Source: an uncultured Clostridium sp. (GTDB lineage Bacteria > Bacillota > Clostridia > Clostridiales > Clostridiaceae). From it: a DNA stretch of 64,000 nucleotides. The DNA lies in the NCBI GenBank assembly GCA_934755305.1, contig CAKVLD010000009.1:9825-73824 (forward strand). The letters are read 5' to 3'. Positions within the stretch are counted from its first letter, which is position 1; the number at the start of each line of letters is the position of its first letter. Of the stretch, positions 1 to 10,914 are shown piece by piece. The translations under genes were made by a program, and so were the position numbers. The notes beneath the pieces were generated by a model, which did no database searches, was not told where the DNA came from, and worked only from the letters and a program-made list of their open reading frames with translations.

Positions 1-1539
1 TATTATAATTTTATCGTATTTTAAGTCTTCTTCCTTATAATTATCTAAAGTACCAGTTCCTACTGCTGTATTAAATATTTTAAGTTCTTCAGATGCTAAT
101 ACATTTTCAAGTTTTTGTTTTTCAGTATTCATTATCTTACCTTTAGAAGGCATTATAGTTTGAAATCTTCTATCTCTAGCTTGTTTTGCTGATCCACCTG
201 CTGAATCTCCCTCAACTACGATAAATTCATTAACTGTTTTATCTTTTTGACTACATACAGCTACTTTTCCTGCAAGAGGTGCTGTTCCTTTACCTATTTT
301 CTTCTTTTCAGCATCATTTATCTTTTTAATCTTTTCTCTTCTTTGTGCTGCTTGAAGAGCATTATTTATTATACTTGTAGCTAACTCTTTATTATCTTCT
401 ATCCACTCTGAAAGTTTAGTATAAGCTAAATCATTCATCATAGTATAAGCTTCATTATTACCAAGTTTAGTTTTAGTTTGACCTTCAAAAACAGGATTAG
501 TTATTTTTATTCTAACTATAGCAGTCATACCTTCTCTTAGGTCATCTCCTTCAAACTCCTTGTCCTTTTCTTTTACTAAGCCCAGCTTTCTAGCACCTTC
601 TTTAAAAGCCCTTGTCATTCCTGTTTTAAATCCAGTCTCATGTGTACCAGCCTCTGTAGTTGGAATATTATTAACATAACTTGCTATATAATCTGTAGTT
701 GAATCAGTAAATTGCATACATACTTCACCATACATTTGAAGATTATTTACAACTCTATCTCCTTCAAATAATATAGGATTTTGATGTATTGGAGTTTTAC
801 TTTCATTTAAGTATTCTATAAAGTCTAAAAGGCCTCTTTCTGAATAATAGTCTTTTTCTACAACTTCTTCTTTTCTATTATCTATTAATTTAAGCCTTAT
901 CCCTTTATTTTGGAATGCTAATTCTTGTAATCTTTCATCTATAACATCAAACTTAAATTCTATAGTTGAAAATATATCTTTATCAGGCATAAAAGTAATC
1001 TTTGAACCTGTACCTTTACTTTTTCCAACTACCTCAAGTTTAGTCACTGGAGTACCTGGCATGTTCTTCTTTACTTCTTTATCATAAGCATATTCAAATC
1101 TTTGACGATATATATTTCCATTTTGATGAACTTCTACCTCAACCCATTTTGATAATGCATTAACTACTGCTGCACCAACTCCATGAAGACCACCCGAAGT
1201 TTTGTAATTTTTATTATTAAACTTTCCACCAGTATGAAGTTCTGTAAATACCATTTCTACACCACTCTTTTTTTTGATTGGGTGTATCCCAGTAGGTATT
1301 CCTCTACCATTATCTATTATTGTTACACTTTTATCTTTATTTAAAATAACCTTTGCTGTATCTCCATATCCATTAGTTATTTCATCTATTGCATTATCTA
1401 AAATTTCCCACACACAATGATGAAGACCCTTACTAGCTGTAGATCCAATATACATACCTGGTCTTACTCTAACAGGCTCTAACTTTTCTAAAGATGTTAA
1501 ATCCGTTACATCATATGTGGAATTCATCTCTTTATTCAT
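1..1539 (-). CDS. Type IIA DNA topoisomerase subunit B (GyrB/ParE family), 5' part
   Basis: ATPase subunit of a DNA gyrase or topoisomerase IV, partnering a GyrA/ParC subunit to change DNA topology with ATP. The visible 513 codons begin with a GHKL ATPase domain (VRPGMYIGST, the ILDNAIDE Asn/Glu helix, DNGRGIP, GLHGVGAAVVNALS), pass through the transducer domain, and reach the TOPRIM start (EGDSAGGSAKQARDRR and PSKGKIMN). The reading frame is open at the window edge, just before the expected DxD metal motif, so the gene continues to the left. The ATG at 1539 is preceded by GGAGG with a 6-base gap. The N-terminus is unlike standard oriC-linked GyrB, so this may be the second, ParE-like copy of clostridia; the A subunit would be expected beyond the left edge. 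Confidence 0.93.
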   Translation of the reverse strand, partial: MNKEMNSTYDVTDLTSLEKLEPVRVRPGMYIGSTASKGLHHCVWEILDNAIDEITNGYGDTAKVILNKDKSVTIIDNGRGIPTGIHPIKKKSGVEMVFTELHTGGKFNNKNYKTSGGLHGVGAAVVNALSKWVEVEVHQNGNIYRQRFEYAYDKEVKKNMPGTPVTKLEVVGKSKGTGSKITFMPDKDIFSTIEFKFDVIDERLQELAFQNKGIRLKLIDNRKEEVVEKDYYSERGLLDFIEYLNESKTPIHQNPILFEGDRVVNNLQMYGEVCMQFTDSTTDYIASYVNNIPTTEAGTHETGFKTGMTRAFKEGARKLGLVKEKDKEFEGDDLREGMTAIVRIKITNPVFEGQTKTKLGNNEAYTMMNDLAYTKLSEWIEDNKELATSIINNALQAAQRREKIKKINDAEKKKIGKGTAPLAGKVAVCSQKDKTVNEFIVVEGDSAGGSAKQARDRRFQTIMPSKGKIMNTEKQKLENVLASEELKIFNTAVGTGTLDNYKEEDLKYDKIII

Positions 1540-1666
1540 AACTGTCCTCCAACTTAAATAATGTTCATTTTGCTCTACTTCTATGAAGCCCTAATTTACA
1601 ATATACTTTTTTTTCTTCTGTCTGTCAAAATGAAAAAAGTATTATAACATAATTTCAAATTATAAA

Positions 1667-1708
1667 TTAAAGGCGAAGCTACCTAAGACAAGTTGCTCCG
1701 CCTTTTAA
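1667..1708 (-). terminator. Terminator after the glycosyltransferase gene
   Basis: Arms TTAAAGGCG and CGCCTTTTAA face each other across a loop; read on the minus strand the stem is followed by a T-rich stretch, just past the stop of the gene ending at 1720. Confidence 0.6.
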
Positions 1709-1719
1709 ATTATCTCTTT

Positions 1720-3117
1720 TTATACATCGTATATTTCTACGTTTCTTACATGTTTTGTTGGATTCCATTCTTTATTGTTCTTTCTGATAATTCCTTGAAC
1801 AGTAATTGGAATCCATGTAAGTGTATATATTCCATATAATAAATATCTTATAAAAAATAATAAGTTTTTCTTTCCTAGTAAAACTAATGTTGCTATTAAA
1901 AATACTGCATAAAATCCTACAGTCATAATTAAGCTATAAGGATACTCTTTTCCTTCTGACAATATTGGTACTAAAATAATATTACTTGAGAATAATAAAA
2001 TCATTAAGAAAAATCCTTTAGATATTTTTTTATCTAACAAAAGAACTAATGGTGTAATTACAAATTGTACTAAGGCAAACACTTGAAAACCTATGTTACT
2101 AAATAAATCGCTTATTACAAATATATGCGAACCGCTAACATATCCTCTAAGTACTGTTAAAACAGCTGCAATACCAATAAATAAAGTTACAAATGGTTGT
2201 AATACATATAAACCAGCATCAAATATAAACCATTTTCTTTCTTTAATAGCCTTTTTAAATAATTTCATACAATATCTTGAGGCAACATCTGTAAACCCTT
2301 GCATCCATCTTCTTCTTTGAACCCAAGAAGCTTTTAATCCTAATGGTTTTTCATCATAGATTTTAGCATCATGTGCCCAACCTACTTTTTCACCATTTAA
2401 TACCAACTTACATGTGAACTCTAAGTCTTCTGTTAAACATGTTGCACCCCAACCTAACTCTTTTAAAGTTTCAGTTGAAATAGCAAATCCTGTTCCACCA
2501 ATTTGATTAGATAGACCTATATTATTTCTAGCTAATTGGAACATTCTGTTTTGAGACCAGAAGGCTATTGAGTATGAAGTTGCTATCCATGAATCTTCTG
2601 GATTTTTACTATCTATATAACCTTGTACTACCTTATATCCTTCTTTCATTTTAGAATTAATTTCTTTTAAGAAATCAGGATGTACTAAATTATCAGCATC
2701 GAAAATTGAGATTGCATCGTATTCTTTATCCATTTTAAATAACTTTGCAAACATCCATTCTAAGGCATATCCCTTACCTCTTTTTTCCTTATTTGTTCTT
2801 TCGCATACTGTTACACCTTCATATTTTCTAGCAATTTCTGCAGTTTTATCAGTACAGTTATCAGCAATAATATAAATATCATATAATTCTTTTGGATAAT
2901 TTTGTTTCTGCATACTTTCTATAAGCTGACCAATAACAACTTCTTCATTATGAGCGGCTACAATCATAGCAAATTTATTTTTTGGAGCATAATCTTTAAT
3001 TTCTTTTTTTCTAGTTAGTCCAAATAATGCCAAAACAGTATAATATCCAGTAATCACAAATACAAATATTTGAAAAGCTGCTGTTACCGTATATATAATA
3101 TCTCCCATTTTATTCAC
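1720..3117 (-). CDS. Membrane glycosyltransferase, family 2 (processive type)
   Basis: Likely transfers sugars from a nucleotide-sugar donor to a surface polysaccharide or glycolipid at the cytoplasmic membrane. The 465-residue protein has one N-terminal membrane segment, a GT-A domain (AHNEE near residue 55, the metal-binding FDADN, a TED motif in CLTEDLEF, and QRRRW), then about four C-terminal membrane segments. This arrangement is that of cellulose/hyaluronan/poly-GlcNAc synthase-like GT2 enzymes. It stands alone between terminators, with no polysaccharide operon partners, so the product cannot be named. The ATG lies after AGGAG. Confidence 0.85.
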   Translation of the reverse strand: MNKMGDIIYTVTAAFQIFVFVITGYYTVLALFGLTRKKEIKDYAPKNKFAMIVAAHNEEVVIGQLIESMQKQNYPKELYDIYIIADNCTDKTAEIARKYEGVTVCERTNKEKRGKGYALEWMFAKLFKMDKEYDAISIFDADNLVHPDFLKEINSKMKEGYKVVQGYIDSKNPEDSWIATSYSIAFWSQNRMFQLARNNIGLSNQIGGTGFAISTETLKELGWGATCLTEDLEFTCKLVLNGEKVGWAHDAKIYDEKPLGLKASWVQRRRWMQGFTDVASRYCMKLFKKAIKERKWFIFDAGLYVLQPFVTLFIGIAAVLTVLRGYVSGSHIFVISDLFSNIGFQVFALVQFVITPLVLLLDKKISKGFFLMILLFSSNIILVPILSEGKEYPYSLIMTVGFYAVFLIATLVLLGKKNLLFFIRYLLYGIYTLTWIPITVQGIIRKNNKEWNPTKHVRNVEIYDV

Positions 3118-3183
3118 TCCTAATTTTTAATAAGATTAGAATTTCTATATGTCCGTTTATTATTTTTAATACGCACCTATAAT

Positions 3184-3212
3184 AATATAGTTCAATTATA
3201 TATAAAAATCAA
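3184..3212 (-). promoter_or_regulatory. Candidate promoter of the glycosyltransferase gene
   Basis: On the minus strand TTGATT (3207-3212), a 17-base spacer and TATATT (3184-3189) lie about 70 bases before the start codon. The rest of the 3118-3405 stretch shows only AT-rich sequence. Confidence 0.4.
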
Positions 3213-3405
3213 GTGCATAAATCTTAATTTTAGATTAATTTTATTTATTAATATTTTACCAAAAATACTTTAAGAGTATAAATATTTTTTATGGTATTAA
3301 TCCTAAATTTAAACTACTTAGCTAATTGAGAATTTAAAATTGAAAATTAAAACTTATATCAAAAAACACATTAATTTTTATTTTTAAATTTTCAAATTAT
3401 ATTTT

Positions 3406-3437
3406 AAAAAGGCGTGCAAATCTATGCAACGCCTTTA
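3406..3437 (-). terminator. Terminator after gdhA
   Basis: Stem arms AAAGGCG and CGCCTTT plus inner TGCA pairing; on the minus strand followed by TTTTTAAAA directly downstream of gdhA. Confidence 0.75.
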
Positions 3438-3454
3438 ATCTCTTGTTGTATATA

Positions 3455-4813
<1,359 letters not shown>

Positions 4814-5027
4814 TTATAAAATAATATCGCCATGTATATAATACAACATAATAACAATTAATTCCATAACTTTATTAAAAACACTTCATTTTTTATATTT
4901 GTTTATTAATCAATTTCTTTTTTTGTTATCAATTTAATCTATTCTTAAACAAAATACTGCATTTTTAATAAATCACAATTTTTAAATACATAATATAAAT
5001 ATAAACTAACTTTTAGGAGGTGTTAAC

Positions 5028-6263
5028 TTGAAAATAGGATATCCTTGTATTCCTTTATCTATATCTAAACGTACCACTAGAAAATTTAATTTAAATCTTT
5101 TTAATGAAGAAATTTTTAATCAATATACAAAAAATAACTTAAATGACTTTTTCTCTATATTGAAATTTAATAATGAAAATAATATTAAGTTCTTTAGAAT
5201 AAGCTCAGATATAATACCATTTGGTAGTCACACCATTAATTCTATTCAATGGTGGAATACTTTTAGTACTACATTTTTAGAAATTGGTGAATATATTAAA
5301 AAAAATAATATGAGGGTATCTATGCATCCAGGTCAATATACAGTATTAAATTCTCCCAAAGAAGATACAGTAGAAAAAGCTATTAATGACCTTATCTATC
5401 ACTGTAAATTTCTTGACTCACTTAATCTACCTTCTAGCCATAAAATAATTATTCATATAGGCGGAATTTATGATTCAAAAGAGGAAGCTACAAATAGATT
5501 TATAGAAAACTATAAAAGATTACCTGAAAATGTTCAAAATAGAATTATAATCGAAAATGATGAAAAAAGTTATTCTTTAGATGATGTTCTCTATATAAGT
5601 AGCAAAACAAGCGCTCCTGTTGTATTTGATAACCTTCATAATCAATGTAAAAAAGATAATAACTATTCTTTAGAAAAAATTCTAAACATGGTTAAACAAA
5701 CCTGGAAGGATAAAGATGGTGTTATGAAAGTTCATTATAGCAGGCAAGATCCAAATAGAAAAATAGGTTCTCATTGTTATAGCCTTGAAGTTACCCCTTT
5801 TTTAGATTATTTATCTGTTGCTAAAAACTTTGATATGGATATTATGCTAGAAATTAAAGATAAAGATTTTGCTGCCATAAAGGGAAATAATATTTTAAGA
5901 GAACTTAATAATACTATTACTATAGATGATAAGAATAAAGAATTAAAAAGATATGAACTTTATTTTCTATCTAAAGGAAATGATGTTTATAACGAAGCAA
6001 TTAATATTATTACTAATGATTCTATTATAAAATTTTATAATTTTTTAGATTATTATAAAAATTATAATGATACAAATATAAATTCTGCTTTAACTAAAGG
6101 ATTCACATATATAGAAGATCAACTTACTTCTCGAGAAATAAACTTATTTTATAAATATAAAAATTCTCATGATTTTGAAAAAGCTAAACAATATTTAAAT
6201 AAGTTAACCATAAAATATGATTGTGAAATATTAATGTCAAATTATTTTTTCTATTCCATATAA
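5028..6263 (+). CDS. uvsE: UV damage endonuclease UvsE/UVDE
   Basis: Predicted to nick DNA 5' of UV photoproducts and start an excision repair route independent of UvrABC. The N-terminus (IGYPCIPLS), the FFRISSDIIPFGSH block, MHPGQYTVLNSP, HIGG, IENDEKSY and VHYSRQDP are family signatures of the TIM-barrel metalloenzyme and supply its His/Glu/Asp metal ligands. At 411 residues it is about 90 longer than the Bacillus/Thermus form, with an extra helical C-terminal part of unknown role. The start is TTG, chosen because AGGAGG lies 7 bases upstream and no better ATG exists. Single gene followed by a strong terminator. Confidence 0.9.
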   Translation: MKIGYPCIPLSISKRTTRKFNLNLFNEEIFNQYTKNNLNDFFSILKFNNENNIKFFRISSDIIPFGSHTINSIQWWNTFSTTFLEIGEYIKKNNMRVSMHPGQYTVLNSPKEDTVEKAINDLIYHCKFLDSLNLPSSHKIIIHIGGIYDSKEEATNRFIENYKRLPENVQNRIIIENDEKSYSLDDVLYISSKTSAPVVFDNLHNQCKKDNNYSLEKILNMVKQTWKDKDGVMKVHYSRQDPNRKIGSHCYSLEVTPFLDYLSVAKNFDMDIMLEIKDKDFAAIKGNNILRELNNTITIDDKNKELKRYELYFLSKGNDVYNEAINIITNDSIIKFYNFLDYYKNYNDTNINSALTKGFTYIEDQLTSREINLFYKYKNSHDFEKAKQYLNKLTIKYDCEILMSNYFFYSI

Positions 6264-6299
6264 AACTTCAGATAAAGATCTTCTTTATCTGAAGTTTTA
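6263..6299 (+). terminator. Terminator after uvsE
   Basis: Perfect stem AAACTTCAGATAAAG / CTTTATCTGAAGTTT with a 5-base loop, followed by T-rich sequence. Confidence 0.85.
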
Positions 6300-6313
6300 T
6301 TATTATACATTTT

Positions 6314-6410
6314 CATGCAAAAAAATATATATTTTTTCTATGTAAAAAAACATATATTCATATATTCTTTCTATGCAAATATTCTTTCTATGCAAAAAAA
6401 TATATATGCT
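6314..6410 (+). repeat. AT-rich direct repeats (TATGCAAAAAAATATATA type)
   Basis: Several related copies of a unit near CTATGCAAAAAAATATAT occur at about 6314, 6338, 6371 and 6388, separated by TATTCTTT. They lie between the uvsE terminator and the end of the next, opposite-strand gene. No coding role is evident; similar words recur at 36858-36940. Confidence 0.6.
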
Positions 6411-6417
6411 TATATTA

Positions 6418-7014
6418 CTATAGATTATTTTTATTTATTAGTCTTTGTATTACTCTTATTTTCTTACTTTTATTACTATAATATATCAAAACGCTACTTA
6501 TCCCCCCACCAAGACTTCCTAAAATAATATCCCACATAGTATCATCTAAATTCCATTGAGCTGTTAATCCAAAAACTTTATCCGTAGAAAACTCCCATAT
6601 TTCCCAAACACCTGCAATAGCTATAGAAAATATTAATGGAAAAATAAATATAGTTATTGGTTTCATTTCATTGTTAATATTTCCATTGCTTAAATATATG
6701 TATATAACAAGTCCTAAGAAGCCTATTAAAATTCCTGAAATAAAATGAAGAAATTTATCATAATTATCTATAGCATAAAAATCCCATACATTAGCTAAAT
6801 ACATAGAAATAAATATAAATATTAGAGTAATGATATATGTTGATAGAAATTTTTTCAAAAAAGTTTTATTAAAAATTATCCTAACTACAAATATAGTTAC
6901 ATATATTAATATAATTCTCCAAAACTTTATACCATCTCTATACAATGAATCAATTATAGCTGTTACAAGTAATAAAATATAAAAAATCATTGTTAATAAC
7001 TTATCTAACTTCAT
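6418..7014 (-). CDS. YjdF-like (DUF2238-type) membrane protein
   Basis: A 198-residue integral membrane protein with about six hydrophobic segments. The pattern YDKFLHFISGILIGF, then WEIWEFSTDKVFG and DTMWDIILGSLGG, matches as far as memory allows the DUF2238/YjdF family, whose members carry conserved Asp/His, Trp-Glu and Asp-Thr-Met residues within membrane segments. Function is not established for the family. The start at 7014 follows AGGAG at a 9-base distance. It lies 31 bases downstream of the rhomboid gene on the same strand, so co-transcription is likely. Confidence 0.65.
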   Translation of the reverse strand: MKLDKLLTMIFYILLLVTAIIDSLYRDGIKFWRIILIYVTIFVVRIIFNKTFLKKFLSTYIITLIFIFISMYLANVWDFYAIDNYDKFLHFISGILIGFLGLVIYIYLSNGNINNEMKPITIFIFPLIFSIAIAGVWEIWEFSTDKVFGLTAQWNLDDTMWDIILGSLGGGISSVLIYYSNKSKKIRVIQRLINKNNL

Positions 7015-7045
7015 CTTTTGTTACTCCTAATTTCAAACTTAGTTT

Positions 7046-8014
7046 TTAATCTTGTCTTGTATATAAAATAACCGATACTAAAAATCCAACTATTAACCCA
7101 CCTATATGTCCATAGTTGTCCACATTACTTACACTTAACCCAATAAACAAATTAATTACAATTACAGATACTATATTACTTATAGCTCCTTTTCTTATTC
7201 TGCCTCTTTCTTTAATTAAAAATACTAATATAGCTCCAAGTAATCCAAATATAGCTCCTGATGCACCTATTGATAAGGTTCTTGGTGCTAAAGCATAACT
7301 TAAATAAGAAGAACCTATCCCAGATAAAATATATATTATTATATATTTTATCTTGCCAAAAACTTGCTCTACTTGAGGTCCAATAATATATAAACTATAC
7401 ATATTACAAGCTAAATGTAGTATTCCACCATGTAAGAAACAGCAAGTAACAAGCCTCCAATATTGCCCTGCATATATTAATGGTCCATATTTACCTCCAA
7501 GTATTAATAAAGTTCTGCTATCTATATCTATAAAATCACCTGACATAAATGCACTTATAGCAAATATTAGCAAATTCAATATAATTAATATTCCTGTAAC
7601 TTCATTTCCCTTAAACTTAACTTTATGTTTTTTATTATTTTGGTGGACTATAGAATTCATAATTATATTAGCTAAATACTCTAATCCTTCACTGCAATAG
7701 CTTATTTTTTTATTTTGCATATCCACAATTACTTTTGGCGTATTAGAATAGGAAATCCCACTATAATCTTTACTGTCAAAAATAACTTTATTTAAAGAAT
7801 AGTTACATCCTAAACTTTGCAAAAATAATCTTGCTTCACTTTCATCTTTTTCTTCTTCACTAGGTTTTGTTATAATTATTGCATATATTCCTTCTTGAAA
7901 TCTCTTTAAGGCAATCCATGTATCATCTTCATTTTTAGATTTTCTATACTGATCCATATAAAAACCTTCATACTTAGCTAAATATTCAAATATACTTCTC
8001 ATATTTTTATTCAT
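7046..8014 (-). CDS. Rhomboid family intramembrane serine protease
   Basis: Predicted to cut membrane proteins inside the bilayer. After about 135 cytoplasmic residues without a recognised domain, a six-or-more-TM rhomboid core follows with the HGGILHLACNMYSLY helix, the nucleophile in GASGAIFGLLGA and the catalytic histidine in YGHIGGLIVGF, so the Ser-His dyad is intact. The start was set to the ATG at 8014, which has GAGGTG 5 bases upstream; an upstream in-frame TTG at 8032 would include the ribosome binding site and is unlikely. The downstream YjdF-like gene is close enough to share the transcript. Confidence 0.9.
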   Translation of the reverse strand: MNKNMRSIFEYLAKYEGFYMDQYRKSKNEDDTWIALKRFQEGIYAIIITKPSEEEKDESEARLFLQSLGCNYSLNKVIFDSKDYSGISYSNTPKVIVDMQNKKISYCSEGLEYLANIIMNSIVHQNNKKHKVKFKGNEVTGILIILNLLIFAISAFMSGDFIDIDSRTLLILGGKYGPLIYAGQYWRLVTCCFLHGGILHLACNMYSLYIIGPQVEQVFGKIKYIIIYILSGIGSSYLSYALAPRTLSIGASGAIFGLLGAILVFLIKERGRIRKGAISNIVSVIVINLFIGLSVSNVDNYGHIGGLIVGFLVSVILYTRQD

Positions 8015-8044
8015 TCTCTCACCTCTTCTCAATTTTATTATATT

Positions 8045-8079
8045 AAAAAGAGAAGCATTTTAAATTAGCTTCTCTTTTT
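8045..8079 (-). terminator. Terminator after pepF
   Basis: Perfect stem AAAAAGAGAAGC / GCTTCTCTTTTT with an 11-base loop between pepF and the rhomboid gene; T-run on both strands. Confidence 0.8.
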
Positions 8080-8110
8080 GATTTATATAAATTATATTAT
8101 ATAACTTTTT

Positions 8111-9904
8111 TTATAATTCTTCCATCATCTCTACAAGTACGTTAAATCTTTCAATAGTTGCTTCAATTGGTTTAGATGTAGTCATATCTACACCTGCATC
8201 TTTTAATATATCTATTGGATATTTACTTCCACCACTCTTTAAGAATCCTTTATATTTTTCAACTGCATTTTCTTCATTATCTAATATAGATTTTGCAAAA
8301 GCTGATGCAGCAGCATAACCTGTAGCATATTGATATACATAGAAATCATTATAAAAATGAGGTATTCTTGCCCATTCTATATCTATATCTTCATCAACTA
8401 CCATATCTGGGCCAAAATATTTAACATTTAATTCATGCCACTTTTTATTTAAATCTTCCGCTGTTAAAGCTATGCCTTCATTTAATTTATTATGAGTATA
8501 TAGCTCAAAATCAGCAAACATTAATTGTCTAAATACTGTTGTTCTTATTTGCTCTAATTCTTGATTTATTAAATACATCTTCTTATTTTTATCTTTTTCA
8601 TTTTCTATTTGATGATGTATTAATAAAGCTTCATTAGTTGTAGATGCTACTTCTGCACAGAATAAAGTATATCCTGCATAATAATATGGTTGAGTTTTTC
8701 TTGAATAATATGAATGAATTGAATGTCCCATTTCATGTACAAGTGTAGAAACATCGTTTAATTCATAATTATAGTTTAATAATACATATGGCATTGTATC
8801 ATATCCACCCCAAGAATATGCTCCACCTCTTTTTCCTTTATTCATATAAATATCTATCCAACCACTATTTACACCTTCATTGAAAATATCTAAATATTCT
8901 TTTCCTAAAGGAGCTAATCCTTCTCTAGCTATTTCTAATGCTTTATCAAATGGAATACTTTCTTTTGGTACTTCTATTATTGGTACATAAAGATCATACA
9001 TATGAATTTCATCTAAACCTAATAATTTCTTTTTAAGTCTTACATATCTATGAAGTGAAGATACATTTTCATCCATTGTTTTTAAAGCATTTTCATATAC
9101 ACTTAAAGGAATATCATTAGGTGCTAAAGATGCTTCTAATGGGGATTTATATTTTCTTATATTTGCATTGAAATTAAAAGTTTTCACAGATGAAACCAAA
9201 GAAGTTGCAAGAGTATTTTCAAACTTTTTATATTCACCAAAAAGCTGAGTAAATGCATTTTTTCTAACATTTCTATCCTTACTCTTTATAAAAGATGAAT
9301 AATTTCCTTCTGTAAGTTCTACTTCATCCCCTTCTTCATCTTTTATGTTACCAAATGTCATATCTGCATTTGTAATCATATTATGAATACTTGATGGTGC
9401 ATCTAAACAATCAGAAGCTAAAGCTAATAATTCTTCCATATCTTTAGTTAAAATATGTTCTTTTTCTTTTAATATGTCTTTTAATAAAAATTCATATTCT
9501 TTAAATCTAGAATCATTTTCTATTAATTCTTCAACAAATCCTTCTTTTAATGAAAGAATTTCTGGAACAAAGAAAGCAGTATAACTTCCATATTCAGCCA
9601 TATATGCATCTAATTTATTCATATTACTTTGATTTTTTTGATTAGCTGTATCTTCATCACTTTTCATATGTGCATATACTACAAGAGTTTCTGCTTTTCT
9701 ACTTACCTTTTCATTAAATTCAAGGTATTTCAAAATTTCTTCTTTATCTGAAAGCTTACCTTCAAATTCTTTAAGAAGAGGTGCTTCTTTCTTTAATTCT
9801 TCAAAAGCTTTCTCAAAAGCTTCATCATTTTCATAAACTTTATTTAATTTCCACTTATATTCTTCTTCTATTTCTTCTCTCTTTTTTAAAACTTTTTCAT
9901 TCAT
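8111..9904 (-). CDS. pepF: Oligoendopeptidase F (M3 family zinc peptidase)
   Basis: Cytoplasmic zinc metallopeptidase that degrades oligopeptides. The 597-residue length and the HEMGHSIHSYYS zinc motif, with the downstream glutamate ligand in the LFCAEVASTTNEALL segment, fit the M3B family closely; the C-terminal substrate region with FYVYQYATGYAAASAFA is also present. It follows the 132-residue gene by 30 bases and is probably co-transcribed with it. The ribosome binding site is not well placed: the best match, GGAG, lies well upstream of the ATG at 9904. Confidence 0.93.
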   Translation of the reverse strand: MNEKVLKKREEIEEEYKWKLNKVYENDEAFEKAFEELKKEAPLLKEFEGKLSDKEEILKYLEFNEKVSRKAETLVVYAHMKSDEDTANQKNQSNMNKLDAYMAEYGSYTAFFVPEILSLKEGFVEELIENDSRFKEYEFLLKDILKEKEHILTKDMEELLALASDCLDAPSSIHNMITNADMTFGNIKDEEGDEVELTEGNYSSFIKSKDRNVRKNAFTQLFGEYKKFENTLATSLVSSVKTFNFNANIRKYKSPLEASLAPNDIPLSVYENALKTMDENVSSLHRYVRLKKKLLGLDEIHMYDLYVPIIEVPKESIPFDKALEIAREGLAPLGKEYLDIFNEGVNSGWIDIYMNKGKRGGAYSWGGYDTMPYVLLNYNYELNDVSTLVHEMGHSIHSYYSRKTQPYYYAGYTLFCAEVASTTNEALLIHHQIENEKDKNKKMYLINQELEQIRTTVFRQLMFADFELYTHNKLNEGIALTAEDLNKKWHELNVKYFGPDMVVDEDIDIEWARIPHFYNDFYVYQYATGYAAASAFAKSILDNEENAVEKYKGFLKSGGSKYPIDILKDAGVDMTTSKPIEATIERFNVLVEMMEEL

Positions 9905-9934
9905 ATTGGCGCCTATCTCGGGCTCACTCCTTTT

Positions 9935-10333
9935 CTATTTATATTCTTCTTCTTTTCCTTCAATAGCTCTAAATACTTTTTCCATTTCCATCTCTATAAG
10001 AGCCACTACTTTATCAAGATCTTCTTTCATTTCTGAATGTTCTTCTTTATATGCAAACTTTAATATAAATGTAGGATTATACTCATCTAGCTCTTCTTCA
10101 ATAGTATATCCTTCTTCTGTAAAAGCTTCTTTATTAAATAAGTCATATATTGCTGAGTATTCCCATTCTTCTACATCTTTATTTGTATCAAAATATAAAT
10201 TTACTTCATTATTTAAAACAAATAATTTAGTTACATATAATGCACCTTCATTAACTTCAAAGCTTCCTAACTCTTTCGATATAAATCCTGTTTCTTTATC
10301 TTTTTCCATTAAAACTAAACTTGAAAATTCCAT
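9935..10333 (-). CDS. Small acidic protein (possible DUF6762 type)
   Basis: A 132-residue soluble, acidic protein without signal peptide or membrane segment. It reads as alternating beta segments (FSSLVLMEKD, ALYVTKLFVLNNEVNLYFDT) followed by a C-terminal helix rich in Glu and Lys. It resembles a small family seen in clostridia beside pepF, which I associate with DUF6762 without certainty. No catalytic motif is visible. It leads a two-gene unit with pepF; CATCC-side reading gives AGGATG before the ATG. Function unknown. Confidence 0.7.
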   Translation of the reverse strand: MEFSSLVLMEKDKETGFISKELGSFEVNEGALYVTKLFVLNNEVNLYFDTNKDVEEWEYSAIYDLFNKEAFTEEGYTIEEELDEYNPTFILKFAYKEEHSEMKEDLDKVVALIEMEMEKVFRAIEGKEEEYK

Positions 10334-10513
10334 GTTTAATCATCCTTTCTTCTGCCTATCTTAATTAGTATCTTCTTTTATTATAGAGTTTATGATACCC
10401 ATTAATCAATAAGGCTACATAAAATATTCCATATATTATTTAACATAGAAGTTTTTCGTTTATTTATCTGTAAATATATGGTAATATTTTCTTGAGGTAT
10501 AAGGAGGGGTTCT

Positions 10514-10894
10514 ATGGATAGAAGAAGTAGAATAAGAAACCAAAGACTTTCTAGAACACAACGCTTAAAAAATCAAAAATACAAAAGAAGGCGTTTAACT
10601 TTAATACTTATACTACTTTCTGTAGTAATAGTAATCTTAACTAATATACTTTATGTAAAAACTAAATGTAAAGATCTTCAATATGCTGTAGAATACAACT
10701 TTACATCTAGTAAAGCTTCAAAAAGTTTACTAAGGGTTCAGAATATCTCCTTAATTTTTAATGACAATAAAAATGCTATAGTTGAAGCTACAGGATTAAG
10801 TAAAGAAGAACCCCATACATCCACTAAAATACGTGGAACTTTTAAAAAGGATTTCTTTGATTCTTGGATTTTAGAGAATTCCGAAAAACTTTAA
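10514..10894 (+). CDS. Small single-pass membrane protein
   Basis: A 126-residue protein with a strongly basic N-terminus (residues 1-27, many Arg/Lys), one membrane helix around residues 28-50 (LILILLSVVIVILTNILYV), and a C-terminal extracytoplasmic region of about 75 residues. The topology suggests an N-in membrane anchor. The ATG follows AAGGAGGGG. Its stop codon is directly followed by the palindrome that controls the metal ABC genes, so it is separate from them. I do not recognise the family. Confidence 0.7.
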   Translation: MDRRSRIRNQRLSRTQRLKNQKYKRRRLTLILILLSVVIVILTNILYVKTKCKDLQYAVEYNFTSSKASKSLLRVQNISLIFNDNKNAIVEATGLSKEEPHTSTKIRGTFKKDFFDSWILENSEKL

Positions 10895-10895
10895 A

Positions 10896-10914
10896 GTTGC
10901 AAATAATTTGCAAC
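10896..10914 (+). promoter_or_regulatory. Perfect 19-bp palindromic operator of the metal ABC genes
   Basis: GTTGCAAATAATTTGCAAC has 9-base arms around a single central A, the 9-1-9 (7-1-7 type) form bound by Fur-family repressors. It covers the -35 element and spacer of the promoter for the genes at 10959-12418. A Fur-family regulator is encoded next to them. Confidence 0.75.

Noticed and set aside
6314..6410. CRISPR array
   Set aside because: Units are irregular in length and spacing, with no unique spacers of constant size and no cas genes nearby.
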